This document shows, piece after piece, positions 16,110 through 24,367 of a DNA stretch of 24,776 nt (the first letter of the stretch is position 1; each line of letters opens with the position of its first letter). Origin of the DNA: CAYVDH01 sp964450355 (GTDB lineage: Bacteria > Bacteroidota > Bacteroidia > NS11-12g > UBA955); contig CAYVDH010000031.1 in NCBI GenBank assembly GCA_964450355.1, positions 1-24,776 on the forward strand, written 5' to 3'. A program made the position numbers and the translations under genes. The notes under the pieces were generated by a model that saw only the letters and a list, made by a program, of their open reading frames with translations, had not been told where the DNA came from and did not search any database.

Positions 16110-17315
16110 ATGAACGTATTGATAATTGGCAATCGGGTTCCATTTCCATTGCATGATGGTGGCGCAATAGCTACATACAATCTGATTAAAGGAATTTCAG
16201 ACATTGGAATTAATGTGACATTTGCGACATTTAACACTAAAAAACACCGTGTTGAAAGCAATACCTTGCAGACTCAATTTTCTTTTTTAAAAGAAATAAT
16301 CACTTTTAATATTGATACTGACATTAAGATTTCAAGTGCTTTTTTAAATTTGTTTTCAAAAAAATCCTATCATTTAAGCAGATTTTACAACAAAGAATTT
16401 GATGATAAATTAATTCAACTCATTCAAAATAATCAATTCGATGTAATCCATTTTGAAGGACTTTATAGTGCATTGTATCTTAAAAGCATCAAAAAATCTT
16501 GTCAAATTCCCTTATTACTGAGACAACACAACATAGAATATCAAATATGGGAACGATTAAGCAACAATACCAACAATCCAATAAAGAAATGGTATTTAAA
16601 ATTGTTAACTAATCGATTGAAAAAAGAAGAAATTGAACTGTTTAATCAATTCGACCAAATTGTTTCCATTGCTGATACAGATAAAGACACAACATTGAAA
16701 TTAGCTCCAAACATCCAATGTCAAAGCATTGGAATTGGATTTTATTTTAAAATCAGTGAATCTAATACCAACAACCACACGATTTATCATATTGGTTCAA
16801 TGGAATGGCTACCTAACCAACAAGCAATGGAGTGGTTCCATGATAAAGTTTGGGAAAAACTAAAATCTAAACACCCAAATATACATTTTTACATGGCCGG
16901 CAAATCCATGCCGGAATCTTATTTTAAATGGAATGACAAGCATTTTCATGTATTAAATTATGTTGAAGATTTAGAAAAATTTACAGCCGATAAACAAATA
17001 TTAGTTGTCCCCTTATTAAGTGGTAGCGGCATACGAATAAAAACAATAGAAGCGATGTTTCAAGGTAAAAGCATTGTTACAACAACCATTGGAGCTCAAG
17101 GTTTAAATTGCATCAACAATAAACACATGTTAATTGCTGACAATGAAATTGATTTTGTAAATTGCATTTCTGAGTTAATAGACAATCAAAACAAAAGAAT
17201 TGAATTGTCTGCTAATGCCAAAGAATATGCTAGTCAACATTTTAGCATAGAAAACATTTCAAACCAATGGAAAACATTGTATTCTCAATTGATAAATAAG
17301 TCCTCTAACCAATAA
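16110..17315 (+). CDS. GT4-family glycosyltransferase
   Basis: A 401-residue GT-B fold glycosyltransferase. The N-terminal domain opens with MNVLIIGNRVPFPLHDGGAI, the glycine-rich acceptor-side loop of GT4 enzymes that start with a PPxxGG-like element. The C-terminal donor domain has IYHIGSMEWLPNQQAMEWF, FYMAGKSMPE, VEDLEKFTADKQILVVPLLSGSG (in part) and IRIKTIEAMFQGKSIVTT. The Glu of the KTIEAM segment fits the E-x7-E nucleotide-sugar site. This type is close to proteins that transfer sugars to lipid-linked or surface polysaccharide intermediates. It is cytoplasmic and has no gene-cluster partner beside it, so its substrate is unknown. Confidence 0.88.
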   Translation: MNVLIIGNRVPFPLHDGGAIATYNLIKGISDIGINVTFATFNTKKHRVESNTLQTQFSFLKEIITFNIDTDIKISSAFLNLFSKKSYHLSRFYNKEFDDKLIQLIQNNQFDVIHFEGLYSALYLKSIKKSCQIPLLLRQHNIEYQIWERLSNNTNNPIKKWYLKLLTNRLKKEEIELFNQFDQIVSIADTDKDTTLKLAPNIQCQSIGIGFYFKISESNTNNHTIYHIGSMEWLPNQQAMEWFHDKVWEKLKSKHPNIHFYMAGKSMPESYFKWNDKHFHVLNYVEDLEKFTADKQILVVPLLSGSGIRIKTIEAMFQGKSIVTTTIGAQGLNCINNKHMLIADNEIDFVNCISELIDNQNKRIELSANAKEYASQHFSIENISNQWKTLYSQLINKSSNQ

Positions 17316-17335
17316 CTTATTAGTTAAAAAGAAAT

Positions 17336-17800
17336 TTATTGTACGATTTTTTTTATGAGTACTATTTGCCCCAAGTGGTAATAACTGTGCTCTATTACAC
17401 CCTCAATGTTTCTTAAATAATTTCCGTATTTTTCATCAACAAAAGGTTGTGACAATAAATTGTCATTCAAATTTTCAATGTTTTTTACAAAAAGCTCGGC
17501 ATGGCAATTAAATTGTTGTATCAAGTCTTGCCAATCCGACTCAGAAGTATGCTTTGGCATGTCAAAACTGTATTGATCTTTGATATCCAAACTCCCTCCT
17601 TTAAATACATTATTGAGTCCTTGTAAATAGTACCAAACATGATAAGTCAATAAAGCAATTGTATTTAATCCGCTAATTTGTTTATTTGCTTGAATCCAAT
17701 CAACGCTCATAATTTGTTCTTTGAAATTTGTATTTGCTATCCAAGTTCCATTTATTAGCACTTCTTTAGCTCTTTTTGATAAACTCAATGGTAAATCCAT
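17336..17800 (-). CDS. DinB-like four-helix bundle protein
   Basis: A 154-residue protein of the DinB/YfiT-like superfamily (in this phylum usually annotated DUF1572 or DinB family). The helical pattern and three spaced histidines fit the metal site: one in LLTYHVWYY (about 53), and two in the last helix, VIEHSYYHLGQIVLIKK (about 137 and 141). The function of such small stand-alone members is mostly unknown; some act as metal-dependent thiol transferases. It begins 10 nt after the rhomboid gene on the same strand, so the two are likely co-transcribed. Confidence 0.75.
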   Translation of the reverse strand: MDLPLSLSKRAKEVLINGTWIANTNFKEQIMSVDWIQANKQISGLNTIALLTYHVWYYLQGLNNVFKGGSLDIKDQYSFDMPKHTSESDWQDLIQQFNCHAELFVKNIENLNDNLLSQPFVDEKYGNYLRNIEGVIEHSYYHLGQIVLIKKIVQ

Positions 17801-17810
17801 AAACCCTTAT

Positions 17811-18650
17811 TTATTTTTTTGAAAAATTATCGAGTATTTTTTTTTCAGCTTTTGTTAAACTCTGAATTCCTTTTTTATTGATTTTATCCAAAATATAATC
17901 TATCTCCTTTTCTTTGTTAAATTTTGTTTCGTTGTATAGATAATCAATGTTTTTTTCAGAAGTATTTTTAGATATATCCAATTGTTTAATCAACAAATAA
18001 TTTGGATTTAATACAATGTAAATTGAAAAGAAAATACTTGGAATGGCAACAATTAAAATGGTAATTAAATTTTCATGAAGCATTGCTGGCTTGATTAAAA
18101 TAGCAAAAAACACCCCTGCGATTAAACCACCTAAATGAGCATCATGCGCAATGTTTCCTTTTCCTGATTTTATTCCATAAATGGTGATTAAAACATATAA
18201 AATGCTGTAAAACCAAGCTGGGATAAACAAAGGCAAACCTAGCAATGTAATATCCAATCCTGGAAACAATACGATGCATGAAAATACAACACCTGTTACT
18301 GCTCCAGATGCTCCAATGGCATGATAATCTCCGTGCATTCGATGGACATATAATGAGAATAAAGAACCTCCTAGCAAACTACCAAAGTAAATTAACAGAA
18401 AATACAACTCTCCTATTGATGATTCTAAAAGCCCACAGAATGCTAATAAAGTGACAACATTAAAAATTAAATGAGTCCAACTGACATGTAAAAAACCTGA
18501 ACTTATTAATCTGTAATATTCTTTATTGATTAATATTTTGTCTATTTCAAACTCGTATTTTTGAACAAAAAACTCATTTTTGAATCCTTTGAATGATACA
18601 AAAAATATAATTACAGTTAAGCCTAATCCTATTAAACCTATGTCTAACAT
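17811..18650 (-). CDS. Rhomboid-family intramembrane serine protease
   Basis: A 279-residue membrane protease that cuts transmembrane substrates. There are six or seven hydrophobic helices. The catalytic serine is Ser115 in GASGAVTG (113-120) and the catalytic histidine is His172 in HDAHLGGLIAG. The conserved HxxxN of the second helix is His60/Asn64 in WTHLIFN, so the active site is complete. A charged cytoplasmic tail of about 60 residues follows (about 218-279, many Lys, Asp and Ile). Its substrate cannot be told from here. An exact -7 element lies just upstream, and a DinB-like gene follows. Confidence 0.92.
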   Translation of the reverse strand: MLDIGLIGLGLTVIIFFVSFKGFKNEFFVQKYEFEIDKILINKEYYRLISSGFLHVSWTHLIFNVVTLLAFCGLLESSIGELYFLLIYFGSLLGGSLFSLYVHRMHGDYHAIGASGAVTGVVFSCIVLFPGLDITLLGLPLFIPAWFYSILYVLITIYGIKSGKGNIAHDAHLGGLIAGVFFAILIKPAMLHENLITILIVAIPSIFFSIYIVLNPNYLLIKQLDISKNTSEKNIDYLYNETKFNKEKEIDYILDKINKKGIQSLTKAEKKILDNFSKK

Positions 18651-18668
18651 TGATAATTAATACAGATT

Positions 18669-18676
18669 CAAAAATA
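18669..18676 (-). promoter_or_regulatory. -7 element of the rhomboid gene
   Basis: On the minus strand this is TATTTTTG, an exact TAnnTTTG match, 18 nt before the ATG at 18650. A -33 TTG at normal spacing is not visible. Confidence 0.45.
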
Positions 18677-18779
18677 TATTTTTAAAATTAAAAAATAAAC
18701 TAATTTATCAACTTAAAAATAATTTAAGTCAATAACTGTACCTTGATTATAAAATAAAGTTAAAAGAAAATAAATTGAC

Positions 18780-19826
18780 TTACAATATCAACATGGCATC
18801 GCCATAACATTGAAAATTGTATTTCTTTTTAATGGCTTCTTTGTATGCCTCCATCACAAAGTCGTAGTCACCAAATGCGGCTGTTAATATCACTAAAGTA
18901 CTTTCTGGAGCATGAAAATTAGTAATAAAAGCATTGGCAATAGAGAAATCGTAAGGAGGGAAAATGAATTTATCAGTCCAACCTTCACTAGGGTTTAAAG
19001 TTCCTGTAGAAGAAACTGAACTCTCTAAAGTTCTCATGACACTGGAACCTACAGCAACAATTCTTTTTCTATTGATTTTTGCATCATTGATTACTTTAGC
19101 TGTTTCATCAGAAATGATGTAATTTTCAGAATCCATTTTGTGTTTAGTTAAATCTTCCACTTCAATATCTCTGAATGCTCCATGTCCCAAATGCAAAGTA
19201 ACCTCAGCAAATTTCACACCTTTTATGTCCATTCTCATCATCAATTCTTTACTAAAATGCAATCCAGAAGAAGGAGGAGCAATTGCCCCTTCATTTTTAG
19301 CAAAAATAGTTTGATATCTTTCTTCGTCTTCTTTTTTTACTGCTCTATCAATGTATTTAGGGATAGGAGTTTCTCCTAATTTTTTTATAACTTGATTAAA
19401 CTCTTCTTTTGTACCATCAAAAAGAAAACGTATGGTACGTCCTCTACTGGTGGTATTATCTACCACTTCGGCTACTAAATCATCATCTCCAAAATACAAC
19501 TTATTACCTACTCTTATTTTACGAGCTGGATCCACCAAAACATCCCATAATTTAAGTTCTTGAATAAGTTCTCTCATCAAAAAAACTTCAATTTTGGCTC
19601 CAGTTTTTTCTTTATTGCCATACATTCTTGCTGGAAACACTTTGGTATTGTTGATGACAAAAACATCATTTTCGTCAAAAATTTCTAAAATATCTTTGAA
19701 TTTTTTGTGAGTTATTGTTTTGGTTTTTCTATCAAGAACCATTAATTTACATTCATCGCGTTGTTTTGCCGGGTCTTGTGCAGTTAAATTAGCCGGTAAT
19801 TCGAAAGAAAATTTTGATAATTTCAT
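18780..19826 (-). CDS. queA: S-adenosylmethionine:tRNA ribosyltransferase-isomerase
   Basis: A 348-residue enzyme that moves the ribosyl part of SAM onto preQ1 in tRNA to make epoxyqueuosine. The family pattern is clear along its length: N-terminal FELPANLTAQDPAKQRDECKL (in part); DVFVINNTKVFPARMYG; KIEVFLMREL; GETPIPKYI; the loop AIAPPSSGLHFS; and VTLHLGHGAFRDIEVEDL, VGSSVMRTLES and FITNFHAPESTLVILTAAF near the C-terminus. Length is normal. It has its own promoter just upstream, overlapped by a long inverted repeat. It lies beside the arginine decarboxylase gene but is probably a separate transcription unit. Confidence 0.96.
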   Translation of the reverse strand: MKLSKFSFELPANLTAQDPAKQRDECKLMVLDRKTKTITHKKFKDILEIFDENDVFVINNTKVFPARMYGNKEKTGAKIEVFLMRELIQELKLWDVLVDPARKIRVGNKLYFGDDDLVAEVVDNTTSRGRTIRFLFDGTKEEFNQVIKKLGETPIPKYIDRAVKKEDEERYQTIFAKNEGAIAPPSSGLHFSKELMMRMDIKGVKFAEVTLHLGHGAFRDIEVEDLTKHKMDSENYIISDETAKVINDAKINRKRIVAVGSSVMRTLESSVSSTGTLNPSEGWTDKFIFPPYDFSIANAFITNFHAPESTLVILTAAFGDYDFVMEAYKEAIKKKYNFQCYGDAMLIL

Positions 19827-19854
19827 TGGGGTGTATTTGTCCTAAAAAAGGGTG

Positions 19855-19883
19855 CAAAAGTAATGATTATTTGCTAAAGTCAA
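19855..19883 (-). promoter_or_regulatory. Promoter of queA
   Basis: On the minus strand the -7 element is TACTTTTG (19862-19855), an exact match. A TTG at 19883-19881 lies 18 nt upstream. The leader would be about 20-25 nt. Confidence 0.65.
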
Positions 19884-19918
19884 TAATTTATCTCATTATT
19901 TATGCAAATTATTGACTT
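19877..19918. repeat. 13-bp perfect inverted repeat between speA and queA
   Basis: The arms AAGTCAATAATTT (19877-19889) and its reverse complement (19906-19918) are separated by 16 nt. One arm contains the -33 TTG of the queA promoter. It could be an operator or an AT-rich hairpin ending the upstream speA transcript. No T-run follows on the minus strand, so a simple terminator is less likely. Confidence 0.6.
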
Positions 19919-19929
19919 ATAAAAGCTTA

Positions 19930-21324
19930 TTAATAACCTAAAGTTTTTAACATGCTTTTATAGGTTTGTTCTTTAGAAAATAATTTGGTGTTGTATTCTC
20001 CATTTTCATCCAGTGAAATGATGATGTGTTTAGGAGCAGGTGTCAGGCAATGTTGTATTCCTCCATACCCGCCAATACTCTCTTGGTATGCACCACAATG
20101 AAAATATCCAATAAATAAATCTTCCTTGGAATCGTATGTTGGCAAATATATAGCATTTGCATGTTGTTCCGAATTGTAATAATCGTCACTATCGCATGTA
20201 ATACCTCCAAGTAAAACTCTTTCATAAGTTTTATCCCAATTGTTCAAAGGAAACATGATGAATTTTTTATTGATGGCCCAAGAATCTGGTAAAGTAGTCA
20301 TGAAACTGCTGTCTATCATGTTCCATTTTTCTCTATCATTTTGAACTTTTTGGTATTCAATTTTAAATATAGCTCCTCCACTTTCACCAACTGTAAACGA
20401 ACCAAACTCAGTAAATATATCAGGCTCAGCTACTCCATTGCTATCACATACTTGTTTTACTTGGGCTACTATTTCACTTGCCATGTACTCGTAATCAAAA
20501 TCAAATTTAAGCGAATTCTTGATTGGAAATCCTCCTCCAATATTTAAACTGTCCAATTCAGGACATGATTTTTTAAGTTCGCAATACACATTTAAACATT
20601 TATGTAACTCATTCCAATAATAAGCATCATCTTCAATTCCAGTATTAATGAAAAAATGCAACATTTTGACTTTAATTCTTTTTAACGGTTTTATACGGTC
20701 GATGTATAATGGTAAAATATCTTTATACCCAATCCCCAACCTCGAAGTGTAAAATGGAAACTTAGGCTCTTCTTCAGCTGCAATTCTAATTCCTACTTTA
20801 AAATCTCCCTCTATGGCATTAGACAACAAATCAATTTCTCTCATGTTATCAATCACAGGAATCACATTGCTAAACCCATCTTTTATTATAGCAGCAATGT
20901 TATCAACGTAATTTTGCAATTTAAATCCATTGCACACTATAAACTTATCTTTGTTCACTAACCCTTGCTCGTGCAATGCTTGTATTAAATTGATATCAAA
21001 CCCAGAAGATGTCTCTAAATGTACTTCATTTTTTAATACTTCTTCTAAAACATGACTAAAATGTGAACTTTTTGTGCAATAACAATAATGGTATTTGCCT
21101 TTGTAGTCAACTTTTGCCATGGCTACATTGAACCATGTTTTGGCTTTTTTAATGTTTTCGGTAATCTTAGGAAGGTATGTAAATTTAAGAGGTGTTCCAT
21201 ATTGTTCTACTATATCCATCAAGGGAATGTCGTGGTAAGTCAATTCAAAATCTCCGTTTAAATCAAATTCATCCATAGGAAAATCAAAAGTTTGATTTAT
21301 TAAATCTACATATTTATCTTTCAT
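19930..21324 (-). CDS. speA: Arginine decarboxylase, Bacteroidota-type (fold III, PLP)
   Basis: A 464-residue PLP enzyme of the alanine-racemase-fold decarboxylases, probably making agmatine from arginine for polyamine synthesis. Lys85 in CTKSSH is the likely Schiff-base lysine. GGGFP (263-267) binds the phosphate. The catalytic cysteine is in CDSDD (Cys377 to Asp381). Where the wider family has EPGR, this protein has EFGS (306-309), and where others have HVGSQ it has HFFINTG (from His223). Both look like features of this shorter lineage rather than damage. It lacks the large insert of the roughly 650-residue enterobacterial SpeA. It is a single gene with its own -7 element. Lysine or ornithine decarboxylation cannot be fully excluded. 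Confidence 0.85.
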   Translation of the reverse strand: MKDKYVDLINQTFDFPMDEFDLNGDFELTYHDIPLMDIVEQYGTPLKFTYLPKITENIKKAKTWFNVAMAKVDYKGKYHYCYCTKSSHFSHVLEEVLKNEVHLETSSGFDINLIQALHEQGLVNKDKFIVCNGFKLQNYVDNIAAIIKDGFSNVIPVIDNMREIDLLSNAIEGDFKVGIRIAAEEEPKFPFYTSRLGIGYKDILPLYIDRIKPLKRIKVKMLHFFINTGIEDDAYYWNELHKCLNVYCELKKSCPELDSLNIGGGFPIKNSLKFDFDYEYMASEIVAQVKQVCDSNGVAEPDIFTEFGSFTVGESGGAIFKIEYQKVQNDREKWNMIDSSFMTTLPDSWAINKKFIMFPLNNWDKTYERVLLGGITCDSDDYYNSEQHANAIYLPTYDSKEDLFIGYFHCGAYQESIGGYGGIQHCLTPAPKHIIISLDENGEYNTKLFSKEQTYKSMLKTLGY

Positions 21325-21329
21325 TAGGG

Positions 21330-21337
21330 CAAAAGTA
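21330..21337 (-). promoter_or_regulatory. -7 element of the arginine decarboxylase gene
   Basis: On the minus strand this is TACTTTTG, an exact TAnnTTTG match, 5 nt before the ATG. The same octamer precedes queA. The nearest upstream TTG is about 24 nt away, longer than usual. Confidence 0.55.
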
Positions 21338-21404
21338 AATTAATTAGATGAATAAAAAAAGCAACATGTAAGTGAGTTAAATCTTGTTTTCAAATCACAT
21401 TAAA

Positions 21405-22001
21405 TTAACTTTTCCTTAACCTCAACCAACCCAATACTCTGTCATGTTCTATTCTCCACTTGTCGTTTATAGATTTTAATTGGAATATTTCCCTTGATTT
21501 ACCGGCTATTCCAGGATTTTGTTGAATAATTTCTATCTGATTCTTACTAACTTTGGACACTATAGCAACATGGCCATATTCATTTCCTTTATGCCCATCT
21601 AAAATCACTAAATCTCCCACTTGAGGCTTGTAATTACTTAATTGTTTACATTGCAATAAGCCTCTTTTTTCATTGATTTCACCATCGGATACTTCAACAT
21701 CAAAAAAATCTTTTGCATTTCCATAAGAATCAGGCATTTTGTGATGATAGTATTCATAATAATACCTTTTTACAAATTCAACACATTGGTATTTTAATCC
21801 TAAATTATACCCATCTTTTGTCGTATTCCTTCCTTCAATATTGGAAATTTTACCGTTGTAATATACTTTCACACCATTTAAACTATCAATGGCAGTGCCA
21901 ACTTTACGTTGATTTAACACTGCATCTAACACATCAAATTTATTGAATACTATGACCAAAAATATACTCAACAAGATTACAAAAACAACTTTCCACTTCA
22001 T
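21405..22001 (-). CDS. Membrane-anchored CHAP-domain hydrolase
   Basis: A 198-residue protein with one N-terminal hydrophobic anchor (about 4-20), after which a CHAP (Cys/His amidohydrolase/peptidase) domain fills the chain. The catalytic Cys73 lies in YQCVEFVKRYYYEYY and the catalytic His144 in EYGHVAIVSKV. PQVGDLVILDG is the standard CHAP strand between them. Such domains cut peptidoglycan cross-links or glutathionylspermidine amide bonds; anchoring outside the cytoplasm favours peptidoglycan. I chose the ATG at 22001 because a TAnnTTTG element at 22012-22019 places the transcript start at or inside the codon of the other ATG at 22010. The speA gene follows on the same strand only further downstream. 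Confidence 0.82.
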   Translation of the reverse strand: MKWKVVFVILLSIFLVIVFNKFDVLDAVLNQRKVGTAIDSLNGVKVYYNGKISNIEGRNTTKDGYNLGLKYQCVEFVKRYYYEYYHHKMPDSYGNAKDFFDVEVSDGEINEKRGLLQCKQLSNYKPQVGDLVILDGHKGNEYGHVAIVSKVSKNQIEIIQQNPGIAGKSREIFQLKSINDKWRIEHDRVLGWLRLRKS

Positions 22002-22011
22002 TATTTGCATT

Positions 22012-22019
22012 CAAAATTA
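22012..22019 (-). promoter_or_regulatory. -7 element of the CHAP hydrolase gene
   Basis: On the minus strand this is TAATTTTG, an exact TAnnTTTG match. Its position argues for the ATG at 22001 over the ATG at 22010. Confidence 0.5.
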
Positions 22020-22118
22020 TGCATAATTATCTTTATCGATGTATAAATAAACTTATAATTTTGTTTGTCATTCCGTTTCAAACTGATTTAGTATATTCGC
22101 AGCCATATATCCACTCCT

Positions 22119-22877
22119 TTGAAACCATTATCCATTATATCTATTGCCTACAACAATCTACATGGACTAAAAAAAACCATGGAATTATTGGAACAATTAT
22201 TAACATTGGAACAGTACAAAAACAAGATTGAAATTGTCATTGTAGATGGTGGTTCAAATGACGGCACATTGAAATACTTGCAAAAACAAACCTATTGCAA
22301 TAATTGGGTTTCTGAAAAAGACAAAGGAATATACGATGCCATGAACAAAGGAATTAACATGAGCAATGGTAAGTATTTATGGTTTTTAAATTCAGGCGAT
22401 TTTGCATACAATCAATCAAGCATTGATAAGGTATTAGAATGCATTGACAACAATGCAGATGCTATCTATGGCGAAACCATGTTAGTGGATGAACATTTTA
22501 AAGAAATAGGTTTAAGATCAATAAAAACCACTCGTAAACTTCCCGAAACATTGAATTGGAAATCCTTTCAATACGGAATGAATGTAGGACATCAATCTTT
22601 TATCATTAAAAAATCTTTAACTACTAATTACAATACAGAATACAAACATGTTGCCGACATTGATTGGATGATTCAATGTTTAAAAAAATGTAAAGCAACA
22701 ATCAATACTCACCAAGTTATTTCTTGTTTTACTTTAGATGGCCATTCCACAAAATACAGGAATGAAAGCAACAAAGAAAGGTACTTGGTATTAAAAAAAC
22801 ATTATGGATTTATTCCAAATTTTTTCAACCATGTGTATATTTTTATCAGAAGTTTATTAAACTCTTCTAAGATTTAG
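22119..22877 (+). CDS. GT2-family glycosyltransferase
   Basis: A 252-residue GT-A fold enzyme. It opens PLSIISIAYNN (3-12), followed by the donor-binding VDGGSNDGT (42-50). Then comes WVSEKDKGIYDAMNKGI (63-79), a hallmark of GT2 enzymes of the WbdM/colanic type used in surface polysaccharide assembly. NSGD (91-94) takes the place of the DxD metal motif. MNVGHQSFI and VADIDW with a later acidic pair complete the acceptor side. The only start in frame near the domain is TTG at 22119; the upstream frame contains no ATG. A weak -7 element (TATATTCG, 22092-22099) precedes it. It stands alone and its 3' end overlaps that of the DEAD-box gene by 11 nt. Confidence 0.86.
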   Translation: MKPLSIISIAYNNLHGLKKTMELLEQLLTLEQYKNKIEIVIVDGGSNDGTLKYLQKQTYCNNWVSEKDKGIYDAMNKGINMSNGKYLWFLNSGDFAYNQSSIDKVLECIDNNADAIYGETMLVDEHFKEIGLRSIKTTRKLPETLNWKSFQYGMNVGHQSFIIKKSLTTNYNTEYKHVADIDWMIQCLKKCKATINTHQVISCFTLDGHSTKYRNESNKERYLVLKKHYGFIPNFFNHVYIFIRSLLNSSKI

Positions 22878-24129
22878 GTTTATTGTACCATTTTTTTCTT
22901 GAATTGTTTTTATTCAATTTAGGCTTTTGTGTATTGGATTGTGTATTGGAATTGCTGTGTTCAGTATTTTCTTTTGATTTACTTTGAACAGCTGTTCCCA
23001 TTGGGAAAGGATGGTTGTTTTGAATGTCAATTTTTTTATTAATCAACTTTTCTATGTCCCTTAAGTATGCTTTTTCTTCTTGGTCGCAAAAGGAGAATGC
23101 AGCACCCTTAGCTCCAGCCCTGCCTGTTCTTCCAATTCTGTGAACATACGTTTCTGGCAAATTAGTTAAATCAAAATTGATAACGAATTCTAAATTATCT
23201 ACATCAATTCCCCTAGCTGCAATATCGGTAGCTACCAATACTCTTGTTGTTTGATTTTTAAAATTAGCCAAAGCCCTTTGCCTTGCGTTTTGAGCTTTAT
23301 TTCCATGTATGGCTTCTGCTTTGATGTTGTTTTTCAATAAAAATTTTACAACTTTATCAGCACCGTGTTTTGTTCTTGTAAACACCAATGCTGTAATGAT
23401 GTTTTGTGTATTCAACAAATGCAATAATAATTGATTTTTATTTCCTTTATCTACAAAAAACACTGATTGTTGAATGATTTCAACGGTTGAAGAAATAGGA
23501 GTTACTGTTACATTTTTGGGCTTGTTCAACAATGAGCTTGACAACTTTACTATTTCGGGTGGCATGGTTGCTGAAAAAAACAAATTTTGTTTGTTCGTAG
23601 GCAATTGATGGATTATTTTTTTAACATCATTTAAAAATCCCATGTCTAACATTCTATCGGCTTCATCCAATACAAAATATTCTATGGATTTAAAGTTGAT
23701 GTAACCTTGATTGAATAAATCTAACAATCTGCCAGGAGTAGCAATTAAAACATCTATGCCTTTTTTTAATTCATTCACTTGTGGCACTTGACTTACTCCC
23801 CCAAAAATGACTAAATTTTTAATGTGAAGGTATTTCCCATAAACATTAAAACTATCGCTAATTTGTATGGCTAACTCGCGCGTTGGTGTGAGAATCAAAC
23901 TTCTTATTTTTAATTTTTGGTTATCCGATTTTGACTCGTTTAATAATTGTAAAATTGGAATTGCAAATGCTGCTGTTTTGCCTGTTCCTGTTTGAGCACA
24001 ACCCAATAAATCTTCTTTATTTAATACAATAGGTATGGATTGTTTCTGAATTGGGGTTGGATTTTGGTAGCCTTGTTCATCTAATGACTTTAATATAGGC
24101 TCAATGATTTTTAATGATTGAAATGACAT
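22867..24129 (-). CDS. DEAD-box ATP-dependent RNA helicase (RhlE-like)
   Basis: A 420-residue RNA helicase. From the ATG at 24129 the motifs are: Q-motif NPTPIQKQSIP (about 23-33), motif I AQTGTGKT (45-52), PTREL (82-86), TPGR (131-134), DEAD (155-158), SAT (186-188), TRTKHGAD, TDIAARGID and HRIGRTGR (330-337). A basic low-complexity tail rich in Asn, Ser, Gln and Lys ends the chain (about 385-420), as in RhlE-type proteins involved in ribosome assembly and cold adaptation. I prefer 24129 over the ATG at 24171, because MSFQSLKIIEPILKSL is the usual RhlE beginning and the 14 extra residues do not look conserved. The long leader suggests regulation at the RNA level. Confidence 0.93.
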   Translation of the reverse strand: MSFQSLKIIEPILKSLDEQGYQNPTPIQKQSIPIVLNKEDLLGCAQTGTGKTAAFAIPILQLLNESKSDNQKLKIRSLILTPTRELAIQISDSFNVYGKYLHIKNLVIFGGVSQVPQVNELKKGIDVLIATPGRLLDLFNQGYINFKSIEYFVLDEADRMLDMGFLNDVKKIIHQLPTNKQNLFFSATMPPEIVKLSSSLLNKPKNVTVTPISSTVEIIQQSVFFVDKGNKNQLLLHLLNTQNIITALVFTRTKHGADKVVKFLLKNNIKAEAIHGNKAQNARQRALANFKNQTTRVLVATDIAARGIDVDNLEFVINFDLTNLPETYVHRIGRTGRAGAKGAAFSFCDQEEKAYLRDIEKLINKKIDIQNNHPFPMGTAVQSKSKENTEHSNSNTQSNTQKPKLNKNNSRKKWYNKPKS

Positions 24130-24258
24130 AATGTATGTTGTTAAGAAAAGAGGCTTATTCCCAACTATCATTGCTTAATTCAAAGTAAGAGATGTAAATA
24201 CGATGAAATGAAACTTAGAATTTAAATGGTTAAATTTAACTATTTTGTTGTAACTATC

Positions 24259-24278
24259 ATTGTCAAAAAATTGACAAT
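24259..24278 (-). promoter_or_regulatory. Hairpin in the leader of the DEAD-box helicase mRNA
   Basis: ATTGTCAA and its exact reverse complement are separated by four bases. The hairpin lies between the predicted promoter and the start codon, so it would form in the 5' untranslated region. It has no T-run and is not a standard terminator. Confidence 0.45.
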
Positions 24279-24309
24279 AAATAAAAGATTAACTTCTTTA
24301 TCTCTCCTG

Positions 24310-24317
24310 CAAAGGTA
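24310..24317 (-). promoter_or_regulatory. -7 element upstream of the DEAD-box helicase gene
   Basis: On the minus strand this is TACCTTTG, an exact TAnnTTTG match. It predicts a leader of about 175 nt before the ATG at 24129, much longer than others in the window. No -33 TTG is evident. Confidence 0.5.
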
Positions 24318-24367
24318 AGTAAATTAATTCTATATTCCCTCTAAATTCATTATTATGTTGCAATAGC

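Noticed and set aside
18711..18729. AT-only inverted repeat ACTTAAA/TTTAAGT as terminator of queA
   Set aside because: The 7-bp stem contains only two G-C pairs and has no T-run after it on the minus strand. It is expected by chance in such AT-rich DNA.
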